DNA from: Bacilli bacterium
Lineage (GTDB): Bacteria; Bacillota_I; Bacilli_A; RF39; UBA660
Direction: 5' to 3'
Length of the DNA: 25,799 bases
Assembly (NCBI GenBank): GCA_016293205.1
Contig: JAEDES010000016.1
Location: 1-25,799, forward strand
The notes below the pieces were generated by a model. The model saw nothing but the letters and a program-made list of their open reading frames with translations. It did no database searches and was not told the origin of the DNA. How positions within the stretch are numbered: position 1 is the first letter of the stretch; each line of letters opens with the position of its first letter. Below, one piece after another: positions 15,082-22,515 of this stretch. Both the position numbers and the translations under genes were made by a program.

Positions 15082-15418
15082 ATCTAAAGTTACAACAGCT
15101 ACCACATTGTACATTACTAACAGTATTTTCTTCACTACAAGTATATTGCGGACTATAAGTATGTTTATATACATGATGATTAATAATACGAGTATGAATT
15201 GGACAAACATGTGGAACTTCATGAACAAAAGTTCTTTCCACAACTCTTTCTTGTACACCTTCATTAATAGGATTAGAACATACTCCATTCATCATATAAC
15301 CATTATTCATCATATTACCATTGTACATCATATTAATATCTACATTATTATCAATACTATTGTTATTTCCATTTATATAGTTATCAAAATCAAAATTTTG
15401 TGCACCTTGATCAAACAT
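15080..15418 (-). CDS. CotD-like spore coat protein
   Basis: The 112-residue product has an Asn/Met-rich N-terminus with repeated NMMYNG, NMMNNG, YMMNG units (about 28-44), then RVVERTFVHEVPHVCPIHTR and IINHHVYKHTYSPQYTC, ending SNVQCGSCCNFR. The HP/IHT, NHH-Y-KH-Y-P pattern and Cys-rich tail match the CotD family of inner spore coat proteins as found in clostridia and bacilli. AGGAGGTATTAT precedes ATG at 15418, and an exact sigma-K-like promoter lies directly upstream. The last 133 bases are duplicated at 13321-13453. Assignment to CotD is from pattern, not a search. Confidence 0.75.
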   Translation of the reverse strand: MFDQGAQNFDFDNYINGNNNSIDNNVDINMMYNGNMMNNGYMMNGVCSNPINEGVQERVVERTFVHEVPHVCPIHTRIINHHVYKHTYSPQYTCSEENTVSNVQCGSCCNFR

Positions 15419-15434
15419 ATAATACCTCCTAAAG

Positions 15435-15461
15435 TATAATATGTAAAAATTAATTAAACGT
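15435..15461 (-). promoter_or_regulatory. Sigma-K-like promoter of the CotD-like gene
   Basis: Minus strand AC (15461-15460), 16 bases, CATATTATA (15443-15435): again AC-N16-CATANNNTA with no mismatch. The -10 ends only 4 bases before the AGGAGG, so the leader would be very short, which is a caution. Confidence 0.45.
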
Positions 15462-15463
15462 AC

Positions 15464-15490
15464 AAAAAAAGAATGACAAAAGTCATTCTT
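15464..15490 (-). terminator. Terminator of the secreted-protein gene
   Basis: AAGAATGAC (15469-15477), AAAA loop, GTCATTCTT (15482-15490), with the A-run 15464-15470 giving a U-tract on the minus strand. It lies 25 bases past the stop at 15515. Confidence 0.82.
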
Positions 15491-15514
15491 CTATGTTATC
15501 AATAATATTTAAAT

Positions 15515-16340
15515 TTATCCTGCAGTACTTGTAATATTAACCCCTTGCATTCCATCATATTTTCCTCTAACTGAAGATGCAAAATTTAACACACCGCCTA
15601 AACCATTAGCAGAAAAGGAATAATTTTGAGATTCTGATAACGTAACATTTGACTGTGCATGTTGATAAGTTCCATATGCTGTATATGTAAGTTCATTATT
15701 ATAAAAAGTTACTGATATACTATTAGATAAACTTTGTGTAACATTATCCGAAATATTTGTAGATAAACCACATCCATTAGTATTTCTTTTTATATTTGAA
15801 CTAGAATTATTATATGAAATAAGGTTACCATCCCATTTCTGATATCCACTAACCGAATTGATTGTTATTGGGGTACTTACACCATTCCTAAAACCAATAA
15901 CATCAAACGATTTCGTACTAGGGATAGAAAACCATTCATTAGTTACAGTTACAGTTTTTACAGAATGCAAATTCAATAAAGAAATACTAACTTTCTTCAT
16001 AGTAGTTTGATGAGTTGAGCCACGAGTAGATTTATTTAAAAATTCTTCTGCTTCTTGTTGAGTCACAATTGATTCTTTATAAACATTTTTTACATTATCT
16101 TTTTCAATTTTTATATATTTAAATGTTTTTTCTGCTTTTAAATTTGTATTGTTATTATACAAATTAATTTGTTCTTCATTCAACGTTGCAATTGTATCAT
16201 AGCTAAATACTTTAGATAAATTTTCATATTGCTGTTTTGTTAATTCAACTCCATTAACATTCGTAAAATATACAGTCTTTGCATCCACTATATTTGGAAT
16301 TAAAATGAGAAAAAGCAATAATAATTAATAATTTTTTCAT
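15515..16340 (-). pseudogene. Secreted protein with signal peptide out of frame (frameshifted or phase-variable)
   Basis: The long frame (16318 to 15515, 267 residues from a TTG) begins inside a signal peptide, LFLILIPNIVDA-KT, and continues with a mature part that has no Met start. Twenty-two bases upstream, ATG at 16340 opens MKKLLIIIAF, a perfect signal-peptide head, but in another frame. Removing one T from the run GCTTTTTCTC (about 16310-16315) joins them as MKKLLIIIAFLILIPNIVDA. The mature part has an N-terminal helical region (VELTKQQYENLSKVFSYDT) and a beta-rich C-terminus (VTVTNEWFSIPSTKSFDVIG, later SFSANGLGGVLNFASS). A TATAAT at 16364-16369 fits transcription from just before this ATG. 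A TTG start at 16318 giving a shorter signal is the alternative. The family is a recurrent unknown secreted type. Confidence 0.6.
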
Positions 16341-16401
16341 ATTTTTCTTCTTCTATCTTACAAATTATATTAAACCGATCGTATTTTAATATAATATGTA
16401 C

Positions 16402-17448
16402 CTATTTAATTTCCAAGGTGCTTAATAAATCAATTATATATTTTTCATCAAGATTTTCACCAAAAAAGTAAAATTTATAATTATAATCATCCCTAATAAT
16501 ATTAACTTCTTGAGATTTGTTTATTTTTGTTATATATCCCTGATAATCACCTGATATATACTTAATATATTCTGTTTTTGGAATTACTATAGATGAAAAA
16601 ATATTAAACGCATAATTCTCCAATATAGTTCTTTTAGACATAAAAATATTACTCTCTATAATATAATTATTTTTAACAAACTTAAAATAATCCACATCAT
16701 TATTTATGTCATTTTTTAACAAAAAATATTTTCTATCTGCAGATGTAAAATATTTTGTGGTATTATTTATTTTTGTTGTATTTGAAAAAAACAAATTATC
16801 ATCTGTAAACACATCAATTATTTGAGGTCCCTTACTTATATATATGTATTGAATATCATCATTTTTATTCTTATTTTCTAATTTGATTAGTCCTTCTGGA
16901 TAAGTATTTTTAATTATTTCATAATTTTTAAAATCATTTCTAATTTTTATATTATCAAATAAAATATATTTTTCTTCTTCTATTGTCTTTTTATATATTT
17001 TCAAATTACTATCTTTTTTTAACCCATCAACTATTTCACTTTTAGAATTTAAACCTTTTGTATTATACTTTATTATCAGTATTAATTTATAGCAAAAAAA
17101 CATTCCAATTATACTAATAATAATTATCAAAAACCCAATAAACATATTTTTATTTTTTTCTTTATTTATTTTTTCATTTGCATAAGATATAGTATTTTCA
17201 ACAATTTCTTCAGTATTTTGTATAATATTTTCTTCATCAAACTTTTCACCAGAAAGAAGTTCAGTAATAGAAACTTCTAATATTTCACTTAAAGGTTTTA
17301 ACAAAGATAAATCCATCAACCCTAATCCACGTTCCCATTTGCTAACTGCATTTTTTGTTATATTTAATTTATTAGCTAATTGTTCCTGTGTTAACTTTTT
17401 ATTTTTTCTTAAAGTCGAAATAAATTGACCTATTTTTTTATAATCCAC
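16402..17448 (-). CDS. Membrane-anchored XRE-type HTH regulator
   Basis: The 348-residue product has an N-terminal helix-turn-helix of the XRE/Cro type (residues ~6-60; IGQFISTLRKNKKLTQEQLA, NITKNAVSKWERG), a linker, one strong membrane helix at about 101-127 (NMFIGFLIIIISIIGMFFCY), and a ~220-residue domain outside the membrane with many Asn, Lys and Tyr and no recognised family. The layout suggests a transcription factor that senses something outside the cell and acts at the membrane. The start is GTG at 17448, preceded by GGAAGTGGT. It lies 61 bases upstream of the secreted-protein gene in the same orientation, so that gene is a natural candidate target. Confidence 0.88.
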   Translation of the reverse strand: MDYKKIGQFISTLRKNKKLTQEQLANKLNITKNAVSKWERGLGLMDLSLLKPLSEILEVSITELLSGEKFDEENIIQNTEEIVENTISYANEKINKEKNKNMFIGFLIIIISIIGMFFCYKLILIIKYNTKGLNSKSEIVDGLKKDSNLKIYKKTIEEEKYILFDNIKIRNDFKNYEIIKNTYPEGLIKLENKNKNDDIQYIYISKGPQIIDVFTDDNLFFSNTTKINNTTKYFTSADRKYFLLKNDINNDVDYFKFVKNNYIIESNIFMSKRTILENYAFNIFSSIVIPKTEYIKYISGDYQGYITKINKSQEVNIIRDDYNYKFYFFGENLDEKYIIDLLSTLEIK

Positions 17449-17540
17449 TATTTACCACTTCCATCTTTATTATATATTTTTTTATTACAAATTTAAACAT
17501 ACTGTTAGTTCACTTACACATTTTCTCAATTTATAACAAC

Positions 17541-17567
17541 AAAAAAACATTGCCTAAGCAATGTTTT
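17541..17567 (-). terminator. Terminator at the end of the 183-residue gene
   Basis: AAAACATTGC (17544-17553), CTAA loop, GCAATGTTTT (17558-17567): a 10-bp stem with the gene's stop codon in the loop and an A-run giving U's on the minus strand. Confidence 0.87.
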
Positions 17568-18105
17568 CTACAACCTCTTGTGATATAGATTCACTACAAG
17601 TATCAAGTAAGTCAGTTACATCAATTGATTGTTGTTCTGCAACCTGTCCTAGTTTAACATTCATAACACTATCAAATGATATTCCTAATTCTTCTAATAC
17701 TGAATTAACATTATCATCTAAAAATTCCCCTGATAATTGTTTCATTCCACTATAAGCTTTATCTAATGTTCTAACGTTATCAAATACTATAGTTGAATAA
17801 TTTTTTCCATCTTTAGTCCATGATATTAATTGACAATAATATCCTTTATCATGTTTTTGAACTTGTCTAATAATAACAGAGTCACTTAAAACAACTCCTG
17901 TTGAAAGAGTAACTACATCATCTGATTCAAATCTAGAGTCAAATTCCAATCTTCCATCTTCATCAAATGATACAGTCTCAACAGAACTACCTAAATATCC
18001 ATTTAAAACAGAGTCTCCTACATAATTCCAAATAGTTTCAAGTACTTCAATTTCTCCTTCATAACTTGCACCTTCTAATAGGTCTCTTACTTCACTTATA
18101 TTCAT
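17554..18105 (-). CDS. Unknown 183-residue protein downstream of ffh
   Basis: Not recognised. The acidic, soluble product lacks a signal peptide or membrane helix. The middle is beta-rich (ETVSFDEDGRLEFDSRFESD, VVTLSTGVVLSDSVIIRQV, GYYCQLISWTKDGKNYSTIV) and both ends look helical, the C-terminal one being Ser/Glu/Val-rich (DLLDTCSESISQEVVENIA). GGGAGGATGTAGA gives a strong ribosome binding site. It lies 17 bases after ffh and very likely shares its transcript, ending at a strong hairpin. Position alone does not prove a role in protein targeting. Confidence 0.85.
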   Translation of the reverse strand: MNISEVRDLLEGASYEGEIEVLETIWNYVGDSVLNGYLGSSVETVSFDEDGRLEFDSRFESDDVVTLSTGVVLSDSVIIRQVQKHDKGYYCQLISWTKDGKNYSTIVFDNVRTLDKAYSGMKQLSGEFLDDNVNSVLEELGISFDSVMNVKLGQVAEQQSIDVTDLLDTCSESISQEVVENIA

Positions 18106-18122
18106 TCTACATCCTCCCTTAT

Positions 18123-19430
18123 TTAAAACGGTAATTTCATATTACCATTAGTAACCATCTTCATCATTTTTTTCATTTGATCAAATTGTTGTAACAATTT
18201 ATTAACTTCTTGTACAGAAGTTCCACTACCAGATGCTATTCTAGTCTTTCTACTAGCTTTAATAATATCTGGATTACGTCTTTCTTTTGGAGTCATAGAC
18301 AATACAATTGCCTCTATTCTAGCCATTTGCTTTGGATCAATCTTAACATCTGTTAATCCCATCTTTTTAGCACCTGGTATCATTTTAATTAAATTCTCTA
18401 GAGGTCCTAGTTTTTTCATTTGTTTCATTGTAGAAAGGAAATCTTCTAAATCATATTTCCCTTGTTGCATTCTTTTAGCAGTCTTTTCTGCTTCTTTTTC
18501 ATCAATAGCATCAGTAGCTTTTTCTACAAGTGAAATAATATCACCCATACCTAAAATTCTACCAGCCATTCTTTCTGGATCAAAGAAATCAAGTCCATCT
18601 AATTTCTCTGAAGTACCCATAAATTTAATTGGAACATTAGTTAAATGTCTTACTGATAAAGCTACTCCACCTCGAGTATCACCATCTAACTTGGTTAAGA
18701 TAACTCCAGTAAGGTTTAATTTGTCATTAAATCCAGTAATAACATTGATTGCATCTTGTCCCATCATAGCATCTATTACTAATAATATTTCTTGAGGTTG
18801 AACTTTATTATTAATATTTTCAAGTTCATCCATTAATTCATCATCAATATGTAAACGACCTGCAGTATCAATTAAAACATAATCGAATTTATTTTCTTTA
18901 GCATAGTTAATTGCATTATTTGCAATCTTAACAGGATCATCTTTTCCTTCTTCATATACTTCAATATTTAATTGTTTACCTAATTGTTTTAATTGATCTA
19001 TAGCAGCCGGTCTATATACATCACATGCTACAAGCAATGGTTTCTTTGCATGTTTTTTTCTTAAGAAATTAGCTAACTTTGCAATAGTTGTAGTTTTACC
19101 AGATCCTTGTAACCCAACTAACATTAATGTTGCGGGATTACCACTTGTATTTAATGGAGCACTCTCTCCACCAAGTAATTCAGTTAACTCATCTTTAACA
19201 ATCTTAACGAATAATTCTCCCGGATTAATACTACTTGCAACTTCTTCTCCAAGTGCCTTTTCCTTAACTGTATTTGTAAATTCTTTTACTACTTTATAAT
19301 TAACATCTGCTTCTAATAAGGCTAAACGGATTTCTCTCATCATATCAGAAATATTATCTTCAGTTATTTTTCCATATCCTTTAATCTTATGTATAGCATT
19401 TTGTAATCTGTCGCCTAAACTTTCAAACAT
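18123..19430 (-). CDS. ffh: Signal recognition particle protein Ffh
   Basis: SRP54 GTPase that binds 4.5S/SRP RNA and signal sequences and delivers ribosomes to FtsY. The 435 residues have the helical N domain (MFESLGDRLQNAIHKIKGYG, ALLEADVNYKVV), GTPase G1 GLQGSGKTTT (about 106-115), DVYRPAAIDQL, G3 DTAGR (188-192), G4 TKLDGDTRGG (246-255) and an M domain from about 295 that holds the RNA-binding segment SGSGTSVQEVNKLL and ends GNMKLPF. It is slightly shorter than many relatives at the C-terminus. TATAAT at 19449-19454 (minus) with TTTTAA 17 bases upstream is a likely promoter. Confidence 0.97.
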   Translation of the reverse strand: MFESLGDRLQNAIHKIKGYGKITEDNISDMMREIRLALLEADVNYKVVKEFTNTVKEKALGEEVASSINPGELFVKIVKDELTELLGGESAPLNTSGNPATLMLVGLQGSGKTTTIAKLANFLRKKHAKKPLLVACDVYRPAAIDQLKQLGKQLNIEVYEEGKDDPVKIANNAINYAKENKFDYVLIDTAGRLHIDDELMDELENINNKVQPQEILLVIDAMMGQDAINVITGFNDKLNLTGVILTKLDGDTRGGVALSVRHLTNVPIKFMGTSEKLDGLDFFDPERMAGRILGMGDIISLVEKATDAIDEKEAEKTAKRMQQGKYDLEDFLSTMKQMKKLGPLENLIKMIPGAKKMGLTDVKIDPKQMARIEAIVLSMTPKERRNPDIIKASRKTRIASGSGTSVQEVNKLLQQFDQMKKMMKMVTNGNMKLPF

Positions 19431-19448
19431 AATTCTTCACCAATTTCT

Positions 19449-19477
19449 ATTATACATAAATTTCTTTTATTTTAAAA
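19449..19477 (-). promoter_or_regulatory. Likely promoter of ffh
   Basis: Minus strand TTTTAA (19477-19472), 17 bases, TATAAT (19454-19449), 18 bases before the ffh start codon. The -35 is weak and overlaps the upstream terminator. Confidence 0.4.
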
Positions 19478-19504
19478 GAAAAATAGTACTTTTCAGTACT
19501 ATTT
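19474..19504 (-). terminator. Terminator of the HerA-like gene
   Basis: AAATAGTACT (19481-19490), TTTC loop, AGTACTATTT (19495-19504), 6 bases past the stop, with an A-rich stretch (19474-19483) giving U's on the minus strand. It separates the HerA-like gene from ffh. Confidence 0.8.
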
Positions 19505-19510
19505 AAAACA

Positions 19511-22117
19511 TTAAGCATCAGTTGGTGGAATTGGCATAAATCCATTATTTACGTTTTGAACTTCACTACCATCTAAAGTAGTAATAGTAGTAAATCCATC
19601 CCCACCTGTATTTTGAACTGGCTCTTCACTTAAACTAATTAACTCACTAACAGCTTGTGAACTCATTGCAGTTCCTAAATGCATTTCTTCTTCTTTATTA
19701 TCTTCATGTTTACCACCTAAATGGAATAACCCTTTATGTTCTTCCTTCTTATCAGCATCACTTGGTATAGATGGTAAATCAATAACCTTAGTAGGTTCTG
19801 TAGTTACTTCATCCTTCTTTTCGTCATTTGCTTTTGATTCATCAACAAGATTTATTAAATTAGGTTTTTCATCTGCAAAACTAGGTGCTTCACTTGCAAC
19901 TATTTCTTGAGTTGCAACTCCTTGTTCACCAGCAGCTAACATAATACCACCAGTAGCATTTAAACTAACTAAGTTCGCAGCTTGTCGTGCTTCTTCTCTT
20001 TTTGCTTTAGCTTGTTCTTCTTCATCTTCTGCTTTAGCAGCTTCTATATCATCTGGATCAAAGAATAAAGACTTAATTTGTTCAGCTCTTGCTTCTTTTT
20101 CCATTTGCTTCTTAACATCATCTAATGTCTTTGCACCTGTAGTTACAACAAATGAATCATCGAACTTTTCATTTTCATTGAAGTGCGATGGTTCAACAAC
20201 TCTTGGTACATTAATATGAACATCAGAACCAGTTGGAGATGTTGGTGCAGAAGGAACATTAGGAACAGCAGGACCTTCATTAATTTGTGGTATAGCAGCA
20301 CTAGCATTATTTGCAGGTTTAGAATCAGACGGAGAATCACTTCTAAAACTTGCAGCCCCACTTGCTCCACCATTCCAGAAAGTAACAACATCACAGCTAC
20401 CACTCCATGGAGCTGGATCAGGCATTTCCATTTTAACAATCATTGGAATCTTGAAAGCATTACCAAATCCTAAACAAGTACCAGATTGTAATCCTTTTTG
20501 TTTTTCAACAATTTCATCGCTAATATTAGGAACCATTTTTCTAATATAATCAACATCAACTGGGTGATTAACTCTAAATATTAAGAAATTTGAACATTGA
20601 GAAATAACAGTATCTGAAAGTTCAACTGGTCTTTGTGTAATAATACCAAGAATTACACCATACTTACGACCTTCCTTAGCAATTCTTTCAAATATATTAT
20701 ATCCAAGTAAAAATCTATCATTATCATTTTGAATATATCTATGAGCTTCTTCATAAACCAAATGGAATGGAATACTCGCTCTATCAATTAAATTCTTAGA
20801 AAAATCAAATATTAATCTAGAAAAAATCTTAGTTAATACTTTTGCAAAATCATCATCAACATCATCTAAATTAATATTAACTATTTGATATTTACGGTTA
20901 TTACTAATTAATAAAGATGTTAAGAATGTATCTAAAGTCATAAAATTATCTACATCAAAATACTTACTATTTGGTCCAGAAACAATAGAATGTAATCTAA
21001 CCTTTAAAGTAACTGCATCACCATAAGTATTATCATTTCTTAACCAACCTTCACTAATTAAAGTAAAGTTCATCGCTCTTTCTAATGTATCTAAGTCGTA
21101 ATATACTAATCCTTTAGGTTCATAAGTGTCATACTCTTCTTTAATAAATGATGAAATATACTCAGTAAGTAAAACACTTTCAGTAAAGTTACCTGAATTA
21201 TCAATTAAGAAACATTCTCTAAATTTTCTTGTATAACCAATACCTTGAACAACAGCCTCTAAGTTAAATTGTCTAGTAGAACAACTTGCAAGTATTGAGA
21301 AAATTTCATTTCTCTTATTAGGCGCAGTTTCATTTGTATAAAGAATTGTCATAATCGCCTTAGCAATTAAATGGTTCTTATATGCCTCAGCATCCATATC
21401 TTTTTGAGAGAATATTCTCGCAAGATTTAGCATTCTTTCAATAATTGGTAATTGCGAATGTGAAGTAACTTGTAATAATAAAGCTAAATCATCTTCATTT
21501 AATAAGTAAATTGGAATTCTTAATTTTTCAGCATTAGGATCTTCCTCATTAGTACTAAAAAATCTATAGTGATAGTTTGGATTAATTGCATTTAACCCAC
21601 TAAAGGCATTGTAATATTCACCAGAAGAATCAAACAAAATAATATTTGATTTATAAGGAAATAATCTTTTATCTTGAAACATATTTTGGAATACTCTAGT
21701 AGTACCACAAGATTTTCCTGAACCAGAGTTACCAAATACAGCAAAGTGACTATTAAAGAAAGCATTAACGTCCATAAAAACTTGTTTACCATCATAGAAC
21801 GGAGTATATCCAAGTTTCATATATCCAACTTCATCTTTACCAGTAATAAGGGGAATTTCTTCATCACTAATAATTCTTATATTAGCATCAAGAGAAGGTT
21901 TTCTAATAGTACCACCAATGAATCTATCTCCAACTATTTCACCTAAAAAACTCGCCTTAACTGTATCACCATTTAAGTCGTCTACTTCCGCTAATATTTT
22001 CTTTGTACTGTCTTCAAAAACTAAATGCAAGTTCATTAAATTAACTGCTAGATTTTCGGCATCTTTTAACTTAACATTTGCATATTCATCACTAATATAA
22101 ACTATCTTATCAAACAT
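19511..22117 (-). CDS. HerA-like hexameric ATPase with a long disordered C-terminus
   Basis: The 868-residue product has a HerA-type layout. Residues ~1-110 look like the beta-rich HAS-barrel domain. The ATPase core has Walker A GNSGSGKS (129-136), ILFDSSGEYYNAF after it, Walker B LVYEEAHRYI (453-462), the KEGRKYGV helix (481-488) and sensor/arginine-finger region ITQRPVELSDTVISQCSNFL (493-512). HerA proteins are DNA translocases that usually work with the nuclease NurA or, in defence systems, with SIR2 or other partners; none is adjacent. Residues ~585-868 are low-complexity, Ser/Pro/Ala then Lys/Glu-rich (AEDEEEQAKAKREEARQA). A strong promoter of its own and a terminator isolate it between ylxM and ffh. 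Confidence 0.9.
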   Translation of the reverse strand: MFDKIVYISDEYANVKLKDAENLAVNLMNLHLVFEDSTKKILAEVDDLNGDTVKASFLGEIVGDRFIGGTIRKPSLDANIRIISDEEIPLITGKDEVGYMKLGYTPFYDGKQVFMDVNAFFNSHFAVFGNSGSGKSCGTTRVFQNMFQDKRLFPYKSNIILFDSSGEYYNAFSGLNAINPNYHYRFFSTNEEDPNAEKLRIPIYLLNEDDLALLLQVTSHSQLPIIERMLNLARIFSQKDMDAEAYKNHLIAKAIMTILYTNETAPNKRNEIFSILASCSTRQFNLEAVVQGIGYTRKFRECFLIDNSGNFTESVLLTEYISSFIKEEYDTYEPKGLVYYDLDTLERAMNFTLISEGWLRNDNTYGDAVTLKVRLHSIVSGPNSKYFDVDNFMTLDTFLTSLLISNNRKYQIVNINLDDVDDDFAKVLTKIFSRLIFDFSKNLIDRASIPFHLVYEEAHRYIQNDNDRFLLGYNIFERIAKEGRKYGVILGIITQRPVELSDTVISQCSNFLIFRVNHPVDVDYIRKMVPNISDEIVEKQKGLQSGTCLGFGNAFKIPMIVKMEMPDPAPWSGSCDVVTFWNGGASGAASFRSDSPSDSKPANNASAAIPQINEGPAVPNVPSAPTSPTGSDVHINVPRVVEPSHFNENEKFDDSFVVTTGAKTLDDVKKQMEKEARAEQIKSLFFDPDDIEAAKAEDEEEQAKAKREEARQAANLVSLNATGGIMLAAGEQGVATQEIVASEAPSFADEKPNLINLVDESKANDEKKDEVTTEPTKVIDLPSIPSDADKKEEHKGLFHLGGKHEDNKEEEMHLGTAMSSQAVSELISLSEEPVQNTGGDGFTTITTLDGSEVQNVNNGFMPIPPTDA

Positions 22118-22156
22118 ATTAATTGCCCCTTTTACCTTCTACTCTATCATATATTG

Positions 22157-22185
22157 ATTATACTCTTTTTTTAAATACTTTACAA
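22157..22185 (-). promoter_or_regulatory. Promoter of the HerA-like gene
   Basis: Minus strand TTGTAA (22185-22180), 17 bases, TATAAT (22162-22157). It lies 39 bases upstream of the start codon, whose ribosome binding site is AAAAGGGG. Confidence 0.7.
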
Positions 22186-22213
22186 GGAAAAATACTTCAC
22201 AAAAAAAGAGAAA

Positions 22214-22507
22214 TTAAACTAACTTCTCCAATTCTTCTTTTAGCTTTTTATCATCAACTTTTTCAATAATCTCTAAAAGTTTCTTCTTCTTTTTAAGTAA
22301 TCCTAATTTACTTTCATATTCTTCTAATTTATCAGTAGTAATATGTAATTGTTTAAATATAGCATTTCTACTAACATCAAAATCTTCTGCCATTTCAGCA
22401 TAACTTAAATTATTAAAATAATATTCTTCAAAATATTCTCTTTGTTTATCAGTTAATAAATCTCCATATAAATCATATAATTCATTAAAATATACAACAT
22501 CTTCCAT
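22214..22507 (-). CDS. ylxM: YlxM-like HTH protein of the SRP cluster
   Basis: Small protein of the YlxM/p13 family, usually encoded beside ffh or ftsY in Gram-positive bacteria and able to stimulate SRP GTPase activity in streptococcal studies. The 97 residues show the family pattern: YFNELYDLYGDLLTDKQREY, FEEYYFNNLSYAEMAEDFDV and the recognition helix SRNAIFKQLHITTDKLEEYE, similar to sigma-factor region 4. A Lys-rich C-terminus follows. It starts 8 bases after the ftsY stop, so the two are co-transcribed; here ffh is displaced 2.7 kb downstream by the HerA-like gene. Confidence 0.93.
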   Translation of the reverse strand: MEDVVYFNELYDLYGDLLTDKQREYFEEYYFNNLSYAEMAEDFDVSRNAIFKQLHITTDKLEEYESKLGLLKKKKKLLEIIEKVDDKKLKEELEKLV

Positions 22508-22515
22508 ATTATCAC

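Noticed and set aside
15107..15439. 110-codon plus-strand frame rich in Ile, Met and Thr
   Set aside because: Antisense to the CotD-like gene; composition is that of the repeat-bearing strand, not of a membrane protein with normal signals.
16390..16398. CATATTATA upstream of the secreted-protein gene, a possible third sigma-K -10
   Set aside because: The nearest upstream AC is 19 bases away instead of 16, and a TATAAT closer to the start explains transcription better.
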